Shown here: positions 8,989 to 17,700 of the stretch, piece after piece
Layout: each line of letters starts with the position of its first letter
Numbering within the stretch: the first letter of the stretch is position 1
Source: an uncultured Planctomycetaceae bacterium
GTDB taxonomy: Bacteria; Planctomycetota; Planctomycetia; Pirellulales; Thermoguttaceae
NCBI GenBank assembly: GCA_946408825.1
Contig: CAMJTU010000034.1
Span: 1-44,162 of the forward strand
Length of the DNA: 44,162 nucleotides
Direction: 5' to 3'
Notes under the pieces: generated by a model
What the model was told of the DNA's origin: nothing
What the model saw: the letters and a program-made list of their open reading frames with translations, nothing else
Databases searched by the model: none
Program-made: the position numbers and the translations under genes

Positions 8989-9765
8989 ATGGACGAATCA
9001 CGTGAGTTAACGCAAAGCTTAGAAGATTATTTGGAAACGATTTACGAACTGACACAGGAGGTTGGAGGCGCCCGTGGCAGTAGCGTTGCCGATAAACTTC
9101 ACGTAAAACGACCTTCTGTTACCAGCGCTCTACGGTCTCTCGCAGAGAAGGGATTGGTCAACTATTCGCCGTATGGACCGATTACTTTAACGGAAAAAGG
9201 CGAAACGGAAGCGAAAAAAGTCATCAGGCGTCATAAGGCGATGGAAATTTTTCTTGAACGCATCCTTGGCGTCGACGGAATTGAGTCAAAAGAGGCCGCA
9301 TGTCGTCTCGAACATGCAATGGACGACGAGATTACGACTCGTCTTGTTGAATTTGTAGAGTTTGTCGACAGTTGTCCACGTGTCGGCGCGTCGCTTTTTC
9401 GCCGATCAGACTATCATTGCCGCGAAAAGAATAACGATCAATACTGCGCAATGTGTATTCACGGTTGCCTCGACGAGATTGTACACTCTGGTCGCACTGT
9501 TGATCTTTCAGGCGTTCATCGGGAATCTCAACCTCTAAGTTCACTCTATGGCGAGCATGAGACTCTGATTTTTGTCCAATTGGCAGAGGAGCTACAGGAC
9601 TGTCCTAAATACCCCTCGACGTATTGGCGGCCTAACAAGACGTTGCGACTTCTTAAGAACAAGAACGACTCGCACAAAGACAAGTTTCACGTTGAGATAG
9701 ACGGACGCGTTTTCGTGATTGATTTCGAGGACGCGCAGAAGATAGAAGTTATTCCTTGTCAATGA
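8989..9765 (+). CDS. DtxR/MntR-family metal-dependent transcription regulator
   Basis: Iron- or manganese-sensing repressor family. Residues about 1-70 form the winged helix (SLEDYLETIYELTQE, then SSVADKLHVKRPSVTSALRSL as the recognition helix region, then GLVNYSPYGPITLTEKG). Residues about 75-150 form the dimerisation/metal domain with RHKAMEIFLERILG, EAACRLEHAMDDE and a Cys-rich stretch (YCAMCIHGC). The last 60 residues look like a small FeoA/SH3-like domain. The 258-residue product is longer than MntR (about 140) and nearer DtxR/IdeR (about 230). ATG 8989 is preferred over GTG 8980 because AGGGTGG is spaced correctly for it. No metal transporter is adjacent, so the regulated genes are unknown. 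Confidence 0.88.
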   Translation: MDESRELTQSLEDYLETIYELTQEVGGARGSSVADKLHVKRPSVTSALRSLAEKGLVNYSPYGPITLTEKGETEAKKVIRRHKAMEIFLERILGVDGIESKEAACRLEHAMDDEITTRLVEFVEFVDSCPRVGASLFRRSDYHCREKNNDQYCAMCIHGCLDEIVHSGRTVDLSGVHRESQPLSSLYGEHETLIFVQLAEELQDCPKYPSTYWRPNKTLRLLKNKNDSHKDKFHVEIDGRVFVIDFEDAQKIEVIPCQ

Positions 9766-9789
9766 CGTTTTCGTTTTAGGAACTATTTC

Positions 9790-10491
9790 TCAGTCTAGAA
9801 TGTTGGCGAGATTGATAAGAAGGTCGTGAACTTCATCGACGCTTTCCGCTTCCCTTAACTGTTCGAGGGTGGAGGGTACGTTTAAAATGCGCGAAAGACG
9901 ACTGAGTGATCGCAGATAGCAAACGTCAGACCGACAGCATAGGAGAAAGAAAACGTCTGAGAGGGTCCCATGAGGACCGCCAAACGGCACGCCGCTTCTT
10001 GAGATTGCAACGGCGAGGAAATCTTGTGCGATTAGATTAGGGGTTGGGCGTCGAGGGTGGAGAATGGCTACCCCGTTTTCGAGCGCCGTTGATTCCATTT
10101 CTTCGCGCTCTGCGAGCGCTTGACTCATTTGGGCTGCGTCCCAAAGCAGACCCGCGTCTTCCGCCATCTTGGCGATTTCTGAAAGAACGGAAGAGCGTGT
10201 CCTTGCTGGGAAACTCACCGTTATTGCATTTTTGTAAATGAGATCCCTGAACGCGACGTCTTCATCCTCTTCGGCGACAGAGGCGACGGCGTTTTCCATA
10301 CCGGCTCTTGCGTCGTCGTCGATATGCGTTAGTTCCCGTTCCATCCACTGCACGACGTCTGCGAGAGCAAAAATCCATTCCCCCTGATGTTTTCTTCCAA
10401 GAAGACGACCGTTATCGGCGAGTTTTTTCAATTCTTTAGGATGACGTTTAAGAAACTTCGCTAGTTCGTCAAGCGTGTATGTCCGTTGCAT
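9790..10491 (-). CDS. Helix-turn-helix / PTS EIIA (PtsN-like) fusion protein
   Basis: Residues 1-52 resemble an excisionase/MerR-type DNA-binding domain (YTLDELAKFLKRHPKELKKLADNGRLLG begins it). Residues about 85-233 are a fructose/nitrogen-type EIIA domain, with the phospho-accepting histidine kept as His145 in GVAILHPRRP and the following FLAVAISRSGVPFGGPHG typical of the fold. EIIA-Ntr proteins receive phosphate from a PTS chain and regulate metabolism; the attached DNA-binding domain suggests direct transcriptional or DNA-associated control. In many bacteria ptsN is beside rpoN; here it is about 5 kb away. No EI, HPr or permease gene is in the window. The ATG start has an AGGGGG ribosome site. 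It is convergent with the metalloregulator gene. Confidence 0.85.
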   Translation of the reverse strand: MQRTYTLDELAKFLKRHPKELKKLADNGRLLGRKHQGEWIFALADVVQWMERELTHIDDDARAGMENAVASVAEEDEDVAFRDLIYKNAITVSFPARTRSSVLSEIAKMAEDAGLLWDAAQMSQALAEREEMESTALENGVAILHPRRPTPNLIAQDFLAVAISRSGVPFGGPHGTLSDVFFLLCCRSDVCYLRSLSRLSRILNVPSTLEQLREAESVDEVHDLLINLANILD

Positions 10492-10623
10492 CGTTGTTCC
10501 CCCTTAGATTGATTTCAGGACGTTTCGCGATCTTGTTCCACGACGAGCATTGTATCGTTTCATTAAGAAACGTCTAGCCGTCGGTTAATGTCATAGGGGA
10601 ACTAATGGATAGAGAATTAGTGG

Positions 10624-10651
10624 AAAAAAAAGGGGGGTCTTGCGACCCCCC
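10624..10651 (-). terminator. Rho-independent terminator of the TolC-like gene
   Basis: On the minus strand a perfect 8-base GC-rich stem (GGGGGGTC/GACCCCCC) with a 4-base loop is followed by eight T. It lies about 130 bases past the TolC-like stop; the gap between also holds a short TCAGCCG/CGGCTGA stem at the stop codon. Confidence 0.9.
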
Positions 10652-10778
10652 AGCTTGGGACAATCCTTTCGGAAAGACGATTTGGTTGGCGAAAGAGCTT
10701 GCGGGGCGACCTTCGCCGTGTCTGCCGTCGATTCGTTTTAAGTATTCGCCAAAGACGAATCGACGACGACTTCGGGCG

Positions 10779-12812
10779 TCAGCCGTTTGACGGCTGAAAA
10801 ATGGGAGGTAATTGTGATTCTTCGTTCTGAGGGACGGTTCCCGGAGGAAGGACGTTCTGATTGAACCCCGAACCAGGCGCGACGGTAGGATCAGTGCCCT
10901 GAATCTGTGGATACGAACCACGACTGACAACCTGGGGCGAAGTGAACGCATAGTTGACATATCGACCGGCGTCGCGTTCTCTGGCATGACGCCATGAATC
11001 GAAGTAGGCTTTATTGGGCCAAGGACCCTCCGCGAGAGTAACGCCATTGTACTCAAGAAGCGAACCCTTACGATAATTTAGATTAACGATTGCCAGATTG
11101 TAATCAATGACGGTACGATAATATCGCGTTTCGGCGTCAGCCAACTCTTGTTGAGCTTGAAGGACTTCGTACAGCGTCGTCTTGTTGATCAAGAACGAAC
11201 TGTTGACAGCTCGAACCTGCTTACGCGCTGCCCTAAGAACAGCAAGATAATCTTCAATAAGACGATAGTTTCGGTCGACGTCGCGATACAAATCTGAAAG
11301 GTTGTGAACAAGTTCCAGTTCTTGTTCTTGAAGAATAGCTCTTTCACGCGCAAGGGCAAGTTCGGCGTTACGAACTGCCGCCATTTCACGACGGAACCCG
11401 AGCGCGATCGAAGACGTAATTCCAAGCGTCCAGTTCTGGTAATCTCCGGAAGTCAGACTCCCGACGGCGTTTGATCTTTTGTTATTAGTGTCGATGAGAT
11501 CATGTCCCAAACCGTGGAATCGATATGATCCCTGAAGGTCTATCTGGGGTTTAAGGAAATTACGCTGAGCGACGAGCTCAAGTTCGCGTTTTTTGACAAT
11601 CCACTTTTGACGACGGAGCTCAGGAGCACGCGCCAACCCTTCAGCGACGATTTCTTCCCAATTGTATTGAACACGCGCAACAGTGGGTTCGTCAACCGGT
11701 TTGATTAGACGGCCATCCGAAGGAGCGACTCCAATCATATAACGGAGTAACTGTTCTGTTTTATAGAGGTTGTTCTGTGCCTCTTGGGCAGAAACCTTGA
11801 AAGTTTGATAATTCTTTTCCGCCTGTGCAACGTTTTGCGCCGTACCTTGAGGTCGACCATTTTTCCTCTGACCGTCAACGTTGCGCCACGAATTCAACGC
11901 CGCCTCGTATCCAGCCGCCGCTGCGCTTAGATTACGATATGCGTAGTAGAGATTCCAATAGGTTTCTTCAATATCTTGCAGGGTGTTGCGAACGCCCATT
12001 TCAAAATCGACGAGCGCAACGTCAGTGTTGATTCGCGCTAATACCACGCCGTTGCTCGATCCCATTGTTCCATTTGGACCCGCAATGCGGTTGTATTCTA
12101 CGCCCGCGCCCCTAAAGAGAGGTTGCGTGAAACCCGCTTCGATATAGCTCGTCCAGTTTGATTCCCAGAGTCGGCTTGTCGCGTCGCTCCTGTCATAACC
12201 AAACCCGGCAGACGCGTAGACGTTTCCACCTGTCGCCACGTTTTTAGATAAGGTCGACTGAAAGTTGCCGACGTCTGTATGCGTTCCAACGGTACCCTGG
12301 TATGAAGTTACATAGTTTCTTGGAATATCGGACTGTTGCCACGACGAGGACGTGCTCCAGACGGCGTCGAAAGCAGAAAGCGCAGCTTGAACGCCAGCCG
12401 TTGGGTTTGACTCGATAATAGCCGGATCCCAGACTGTCATAGCCGCGTTAGGGGAGGCTAAAAGAAGAGTTGGCGTGCCGCTAACGCCGTTAGCTCCAAA
12501 GCTTACGCCGCTGAGTTGACGGAGAACTTTACTGTTTTCAAGCGCCATCTGGCGAACTTCGTCGAGCGTTAACAGCCATTCTTCTTTGGGATCGGGATTG
12601 GAAAGCGTGAGCGGCGCGAGCGCGTTTGTAACGTCGTCGAGCGACGGGACGGTTACGTCCGGGTATTCAATCCGAGTCGCCTCGGAAATATAGTGACTTT
12701 GTGCGTTGCCGCGCGGGTGGAGAAACTTCGGCTGTTGCGGATGGCATCCTACCGCCGCAAGACCGATAATGGCGCTGGCTAACAGCGAGTGAAGAGTAAA
12801 ACGTCGATTCAT
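10779..12812 (-). CDS. TolC-family outer-membrane lipoprotein
   Basis: Outer-membrane efflux duct subunit, expected to form a trimeric channel that works with an inner-membrane pump. The start is placed at ATG 12812 because the product then opens with a lipoprotein signal (MNRRFTLHSLLASAIIGLAAVGC, read from position 12812; lipidated Cys23), which an upstream in-frame start would bury. The remaining 650 residues show the long helices and duplicated halves of the family, for example DIEETYWNLYYAYRNL, a region of LYKTEQLLRYMIG, and FLINKTTLYEVLQAQQELADAETRYY. At 677 residues it is larger than E. coli TolC (about 490), owing to an extended N-terminal strand region and a proline/glutamine-rich tail. 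No adaptor or pump gene is adjacent, so its partner is elsewhere. Confidence 0.88.
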   Translation of the reverse strand: MNRRFTLHSLLASAIIGLAAVGCHPQQPKFLHPRGNAQSHYISEATRIEYPDVTVPSLDDVTNALAPLTLSNPDPKEEWLLTLDEVRQMALENSKVLRQLSGVSFGANGVSGTPTLLLASPNAAMTVWDPAIIESNPTAGVQAALSAFDAVWSTSSSWQQSDIPRNYVTSYQGTVGTHTDVGNFQSTLSKNVATGGNVYASAGFGYDRSDATSRLWESNWTSYIEAGFTQPLFRGAGVEYNRIAGPNGTMGSSNGVVLARINTDVALVDFEMGVRNTLQDIEETYWNLYYAYRNLSAAAAGYEAALNSWRNVDGQRKNGRPQGTAQNVAQAEKNYQTFKVSAQEAQNNLYKTEQLLRYMIGVAPSDGRLIKPVDEPTVARVQYNWEEIVAEGLARAPELRRQKWIVKKRELELVAQRNFLKPQIDLQGSYRFHGLGHDLIDTNNKRSNAVGSLTSGDYQNWTLGITSSIALGFRREMAAVRNAELALARERAILQEQELELVHNLSDLYRDVDRNYRLIEDYLAVLRAARKQVRAVNSSFLINKTTLYEVLQAQQELADAETRYYRTVIDYNLAIVNLNYRKGSLLEYNGVTLAEGPWPNKAYFDSWRHARERDAGRYVNYAFTSPQVVSRGSYPQIQGTDPTVAPGSGFNQNVLPPGTVPQNEESQLPPIFQPSNG

Positions 12813-13218
12813 TGGATTGTCCCTGTCCGATTTACGACTGATCCGAATAGTGGCAAAACACACGTTTTCATCCCATGAATAAGCGTGTATTTCATGCTTC
12901 GGAAGAACGATAGCTTTTTTACGGGATAAAGTAAACCGCAAATTTACTGTTTTTAGTCCCGTACTTTCCTTATCGTCCTAAAAATCGTTTTCTTTGCTAA
13001 AAAGCAGAAAATATGAAAATTTTTACAGAATTTCTCAAGATTTGTTTGTTTTCCGTGTATTTTAACATGATCCGTTAAAAATTACCCAGATTAAAGGGTT
13101 CGAATTTAGTCGCAACACTATTGTGTAACATATGTGGAAAGTATTGACGATATTTTTGGCTGTCCTTGACTTGCACGACAAATTAATGTGACGAAGTTGA
13201 TTGATTAAGTTTTTGTCC
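12813..13218. other. AT-rich gap upstream of the TolC-like gene
   Basis: About 400 AT-rich bases. An upstream in-frame extension of the TolC ORF reaches 12941 but has no signal or domain. I see no RNA gene, repeat or convincing promoter pair. Confidence 0.4.
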
Positions 13219-13262
13219 AAAAAGAAACAGGGCGTTCTCTAGGAAAAGAGAACGCCCTGTTT
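13219..13262 (-). terminator. Terminator of the DUF1080 gene
   Basis: A perfect 16-base stem (left arm AAACAGGGCGTTCTCT at 13225-13240) with a 6-base loop. On the minus strand it is followed by TTTCTTTTT. It lies about 30 bases beyond the stop. Confidence 0.9.
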
Positions 13263-13294
13263 CTTAACAATAGTCGAGAAGATCTGGCGCTAAA

Positions 13295-14125
13295 TCAGTT
13301 GTAGTAGTTCATGTGGTTTTGGCACGGGACAACGTTTGAATCCGGGATTTCGCGAATCCAGATGTTACGGAACTGGGTCGTGTTGTTATGATCTTGGATC
13401 GAGATCGGTTCACGATCGCCGTGGGGTTGATACTGGGGGGTGCGGTGGAAGAAGGTGTCGCCTTTGATCTCCCAGTGATTTTGGACGCAAACGCCATTGA
13501 GTAAGACAGTGATTGTCGCGGGACGGATGACTTCTGCGACATAATCAGCGCCGTTTTCATCTTTTTCAACGCGAAGTAGCGGACGAGTGAAAATAATGTC
13601 GTAGGTTTGCCATTCCGTCGGTTTTTTAACGGCGTTAACATAAGGTGGGAACTGCTTATAGATAGCTCCACACTGACCTTCAAAGTAGGTCTCGTTTTCA
13701 TAAGAATCGAGAACTTGAAGCTCATAGTGGTTCATGAGGAAAATGCCGCTGTTCCCACGTCCCTGTCCTTTAGCGTTCGGATCCGTGACTGGCGGACAGG
13801 CGAATTCTACGTGAAGTTGGCAACTTCCGAACTTTTCCTTTGTGAAGATTGATCCAGCCCCGGGATGCGCCGTCAGAACGCCGTCGGCGACGTCCCATTT
13901 GCCGCCGGTCCAAGCGTCCATGTTGGTTCCGTCAAAGAGCACGATGGCGTCTGAAGGCGGGTCAGCGGGAGTCTCGCCAGGCGTGACAATGGGCGGTTCT
14001 TTCCAATCGATCCCCATACGGAAATCGCCGCCGCGAAATTCGTGCGAGGCGTCTTGAGCGTTTACGTTCGAAGCGAACGTAACAAGACTGAGAGCGAGCA
14101 TAGTGATTAGAAACGCACGTTTCAT
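13295..14125 (-). CDS. Exported DUF1080 (3-keto-disaccharide hydrolase domain) protein
   Basis: A 276-residue secreted protein with a clear signal peptide (MKRAFLITMLALSLVTFASNVNA). The DUF1080 fold starts at about residue 62 (IVLFDGTNMDAWTGGKWDVADGVLTA) and keeps the family's substrate-face motifs GNSGIFLMNHYELQVLDSYEN and the closing QDHNNTTQFRNIWIREI. The family is strongly expanded in planctomycetes; some members cleave 3-keto-disaccharides, others have unknown substrates. It stands alone, between its own terminator and the divergent glgB, with no 3-dehydrogenase nearby. A GGAG ribosome site lies 11 bases before the ATG. Confidence 0.9.
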   Translation of the reverse strand: MKRAFLITMLALSLVTFASNVNAQDASHEFRGGDFRMGIDWKEPPIVTPGETPADPPSDAIVLFDGTNMDAWTGGKWDVADGVLTAHPGAGSIFTKEKFGSCQLHVEFACPPVTDPNAKGQGRGNSGIFLMNHYELQVLDSYENETYFEGQCGAIYKQFPPYVNAVKKPTEWQTYDIIFTRPLLRVEKDENGADYVAEVIRPATITVLLNGVCVQNHWEIKGDTFFHRTPQYQPHGDREPISIQDHNNTTQFRNIWIREIPDSNVVPCQNHMNYYN

Positions 14126-14412
14126 CTAAAGTTACTCCGAAATATGGAAGTGAGTTGATTCAGGAACGACGTAATAACAGCGTCATACTTCCTTAAAGAC
14201 TAGAATCCGTGAAGACGGGAATCGCCGTCCACGCCTCCAAAAGTTTTCTAGGGAAAGATTATTCTCAATTTCTTCTCGAAATCAAGCGCTTTTGACGAAT
14301 TCTACCGTTCCAAAAAATTCTTTCCCTTGACGCGGTTATGTTTCGAGACTTCTGAAACGTTATAATTCTTTCGGTTATTGACGAGTAGCCTTTTGTTTTG
14401 CGAGAATTATTG

Positions 14413-14441
14413 TTGCGTCAGTATTTAGTCGCGGCTATAAT
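14413..14441 (+). promoter_or_regulatory. Predicted sigma-70 promoter of glgB
   Basis: TTGCGT and a perfect TATAAT are separated by 17 bases; the expected start is near 14448, leaving a leader of about 125 bases. The rest of the 14126-14571 gap shows no gene. Confidence 0.5.
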
Positions 14442-14571
14442 CTAAAGGGGATTTTTTGCTGTTTTAGTTGGGCGTTTTGTAAGTTCGAACGCGTCGACTT
14501 ATATTTGTTACGCTGTTTTGTCAACGTTTGCGTCCTTTAGTCTACATTCTGAGTTTAAAAGAGGGTCATTG

Positions 14572-16611
14572 ATGGCGACAACTGACAATTTCCTTCAGGG
14601 AAACGTCGGCGAGACGAGTAATTCGCACGATAAGTTTTCATCAGTTTTTTCGGATTACGATTTCTTTCTTTTTGGGCAAGGACGGCTCTGGAAAAGCTAT
14701 GATAAATTGGGCGCGCATCTTCGTATAGTCGATGGTGTTAAAGGCGTTAATTTTGTCGTGTGGGCTCCCAACGCGAAGAGCGTCGCCGTGGTTGGCGATT
14801 TTAATTCATGGGACGCAAAACGCCATCCAATGAAGAATCATTATCCTTCGGGGTTGTGGGAGGTTTTTGTCCCCAATGCGTCTATCGGAGACGCCTATAA
14901 ATACAGGATAGAATCTGACAAGGGTGTTTCAGAACGAGCGGACCCAGTCGGCTTTTACGCCGAGGTGCCTCCACGAACGGCGTCAGTTGTCACAGACCTA
15001 GATTCCTATCAGTGGCATGATCAAGAATGGCTTGACAGGCGTGCGAAAGATCAGTCCGAATGGAAGCATAAACCAATATCTATTTACGAGGTTCATTTCG
15101 GCAGTTGGTTGAGGTACGTCGACGATCCTGGGCGCCTTCCTTCATATCGCGAACTTGCCGAAGATTTGGTCGCGTACGTTAAAAAACTTGGTTATACTCA
15201 CATCGAGTTTCTCCCGCTTGCAGAACACCCGTTGTTGGGAAGTTGGGGGTATCAAGTAATCGGCATGTACTCGATCACAAGCCGCTATGGGAGCCCTGAG
15301 GACTTTATGCGTCTTGTTGATCTTTGCCACCAGAACGGTATTGGCGTAATTGTCGATTGGGTTCCTGCCCATTTTCCGAGAGATTCTCATGGACTTCGGC
15401 GTTTTGACGGGACAGCGTTATACGAATATGAGGATCCTCGGCTTGGCGAACATCGCGATTGGGGAACGTTGATATTCAATTATTCTCGCAACGAAGTGCG
15501 TAATTACTTGATTTCCAGCGCCTTTTTTTGGCTTGAGAAATATCATATCGACGGTTTGCGAGTAGACGCCGTCGCGTCGATGCTTTACTTGGACTATAGC
15601 CGTGAACCTGGCGAATGGAAACCAAATCGATTTGGCGGACGTGAGAATCTCGAAGCTGTTGATTTTCTTAAAGAACTTAACGTCGAGACTCACAAATCTT
15701 TTCCAGGCGTTTTGACGATTGCCGAAGAATCGACGACTTGGTCTGGGGTTTGTCGCCCGGTGAATGAAGGCGGTTTAGGTTTTTCCATGAAGTGGAATAT
15801 GGGATGGATGCATGACGCGCTTAAATATTCCAGCGAGGATCCAATTAATCGCAAGTATCATCACAATCAGCTGACATTCAGCATTACTTATGCTTTCACA
15901 GAAAACTTTGTCTTGCCGATTTCACACGACGAAGTTGTCCACGGGAAGGGAACTGTCATTAGCAACGTTCCTGGCGATCTTTGGCAAAAATTCGCGCAAG
16001 CGCGTCTTCTTTACAGCTATATGTGGACGCATCCAGGAAAAAAATTGCTCTTTATGGGATGTGAATTTGGTCAGTGGAAGGAATGGAATTATGACGACGG
16101 TCTTGATTGGACTTTGTTAAATTATGACGATACTCATGGGGGACTTCAGCGTTGCGTCGCCGATCTCAACAGAATCTATCAAAATGAGCCGGCGTTACAT
16201 GAACTTGATTTCGAATGGCAAGGTTTTGAGTGGATTGACTGCGACGACTGGGAGGAGAGCGTCTATTCTTACATTAGAAAAGCTAAAGAACCGGAGGACC
16301 ATATCGTTGTAATCCTTAATTTTACTCCCGTTCCTCGCCGAAAGCGTTTTGGCGTTCCCGCGAACGTAGATTATCAAGAGATATTCTGTTCAGACGCGCC
16401 GATTTACGGAGGAAGCGGCTGTGGAAACGGCTGTGTCAGGGTTGGCGAGGTTCCCTGCAATTCCAAACCGTATTCGATTGAGGTTTTAGTTCCTCCTCTG
16501 GGAGCGACTTTCCTAAAACCGGTCAAGGCTCAAGAAGCCAACGAACCTGAACTTGAGGCGAGCGCTTCTGTTGATAAAACGTGTTGCTTGCGTGAAACGC
16601 CCAGCGACTGA
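14572..16611 (+). CDS. glgB: 1,4-alpha-glucan branching enzyme (GH13)
   Basis: Makes alpha-1,6 branches in glycogen. The 679-residue product has the N-terminal CBM48-like domain (GVNFVVWAPNAKSVAVVGDFNSW), the GH13 barrel with nucleophile Asp332 (GLRVDAVASMLYLDYSR), acid/base Glu at 385/386 (TIAEES) and transition-state Asp453 (PISHDEVVHGKG), and the C-terminal beta domain. All catalytic residues are present. ATG 14572 is chosen over TTG 14518 because GAGGG sits 6 bases upstream and the protein then has a normal N-terminus. The C-terminus is extended by about 30 residues after the family's usual end. No other glg genes are adjacent. Confidence 0.97.
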   Translation: MATTDNFLQGNVGETSNSHDKFSSVFSDYDFFLFGQGRLWKSYDKLGAHLRIVDGVKGVNFVVWAPNAKSVAVVGDFNSWDAKRHPMKNHYPSGLWEVFVPNASIGDAYKYRIESDKGVSERADPVGFYAEVPPRTASVVTDLDSYQWHDQEWLDRRAKDQSEWKHKPISIYEVHFGSWLRYVDDPGRLPSYRELAEDLVAYVKKLGYTHIEFLPLAEHPLLGSWGYQVIGMYSITSRYGSPEDFMRLVDLCHQNGIGVIVDWVPAHFPRDSHGLRRFDGTALYEYEDPRLGEHRDWGTLIFNYSRNEVRNYLISSAFFWLEKYHIDGLRVDAVASMLYLDYSREPGEWKPNRFGGRENLEAVDFLKELNVETHKSFPGVLTIAEESTTWSGVCRPVNEGGLGFSMKWNMGWMHDALKYSSEDPINRKYHHNQLTFSITYAFTENFVLPISHDEVVHGKGTVISNVPGDLWQKFAQARLLYSYMWTHPGKKLLFMGCEFGQWKEWNYDDGLDWTLLNYDDTHGGLQRCVADLNRIYQNEPALHELDFEWQGFEWIDCDDWEESVYSYIRKAKEPEDHIVVILNFTPVPRRKRFGVPANVDYQEIFCSDAPIYGGSGCGNGCVRVGEVPCNSKPYSIEVLVPPLGATFLKPVKAQEANEPELEASASVDKTCCLRETPSD

Positions 16612-16775
16612 GCATGGCCTCGGTGTTTTTTTCACCGTGTTTCACGGGTTCGTTACGACTGGGGGCCTCGACGTCGAAAGGCGTTTAGAGATAATTAGCG
16701 CGTGCTTTTTACCGAATTTCGCCGTTTGTAAGCTCGAACAAACGGGGCGACGATTCAGGATGAAGGAGAGATCAT

Positions 16776-17591
16776 TTGAGATTCGCTGTTTTTAGCGACA
16801 TTCACAACAATCTCGAGGCGTTCAAAACCGTCCTTGACGATATACGAAAGCAGAATGTCGAAAAGTGTTTTTGTCTCGGCGATTTGCTTGGTTACGGTCC
16901 TAAACCCATCGAGTGCGTCGATCTGATGATGAAAATGTGTAAGGAGAACATGGTTGAGGTCTGCTTGCTCGGCAACCATGACCAAGCGACTCTTTATGAT
17001 CCTGAGGGATTTAATCGCATTGCCGAAGAAGCGGCATACTGGACCCGAGAGGTCTTAGAAACAGCGCGTGGACCTCGTGCGAGCGCTCGTTGGGACTTCA
17101 TTGCCGAAAGACCACGTATATACCGTTTCATGGATTGTTTTCTCTTTGTTCATGGTTCGCCCAGAAATCCATTAAACGAATATGTCTTTCCAGAAGATAT
17201 CGACGAAAAGGAAAAAATGTCAAAGCTTTTCGCCCTGACGCCGCGCTATTGCTTTATGGGGCACACTCACGTCCCAGGCGTTTTTGTGGATAGCTCCTCC
17301 CAGTCCGATTATCAGTATCTCTCTTATAAGGAAATTGCCGAGCAGAATGAGGGGAAATTCCCGCTGGGCGATCAGAAACTCATGATTAATGTCGGTTCGG
17401 TCGGTCAACCTCGAGACCAGAATCCGGATTCCTGCTACGTCGTTGTCCAATTTGAAGAAGGGGCGTCGGATAACTCTATCGAGTTTCGTCGCGTCTCTTA
17501 CGACGTCTCGAAAACTCAGGACGAGATCATGAATATTCCAAAACTTGCGTCTTTTCCCTTTTTATGGCAACGGCTTACCGACGGACGTTGA
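16776..17591 (+). CDS. Calcineurin-like metallophosphoesterase
   Basis: A 271-residue single-domain phosphoesterase of the YfcE/MJ0936 type. The metal-binding motifs are all present in order: FSDIHNN (residues 6-12), GDLLGYGP, GNHD, VHGSP and GHTHVPG. The substrate is unknown; family members cleave phosphodiesters in vitro. Translation almost certainly begins at the rare codon TTG 16776: AAGGAGAG lies 5 bases upstream and the motif-bearing strand starts at residue 2, so no later ATG is possible. It follows glgB by 165 bases and may share its transcript. Confidence 0.9.
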   Translation: MRFAVFSDIHNNLEAFKTVLDDIRKQNVEKCFCLGDLLGYGPKPIECVDLMMKMCKENMVEVCLLGNHDQATLYDPEGFNRIAEEAAYWTREVLETARGPRASARWDFIAERPRIYRFMDCFLFVHGSPRNPLNEYVFPEDIDEKEKMSKLFALTPRYCFMGHTHVPGVFVDSSSQSDYQYLSYKEIAEQNEGKFPLGDQKLMINVGSVGQPRDQNPDSCYVVVQFEEGASDNSIEFRRVSYDVSKTQDEIMNIPKLASFPFLWQRLTDGR

Positions 17592-17700
17592 TTCTGGTCT
17601 TTGCGGTTTCAATATTTTTCCTGTAATTCGTTTTCTCGATGTTTCTGCTCTTAAACCAGACGTGTCAAGGAATTAAGAATTAGAATATATTTGCTATACT

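Noticed and set aside
10574..11056. 160-codon open frame on the minus strand overlapping the end of the TolC-like gene
   Set aside because: Largely in another frame of the TolC-like gene and running through its terminator; Arg/Ser-rich like a shadow frame.
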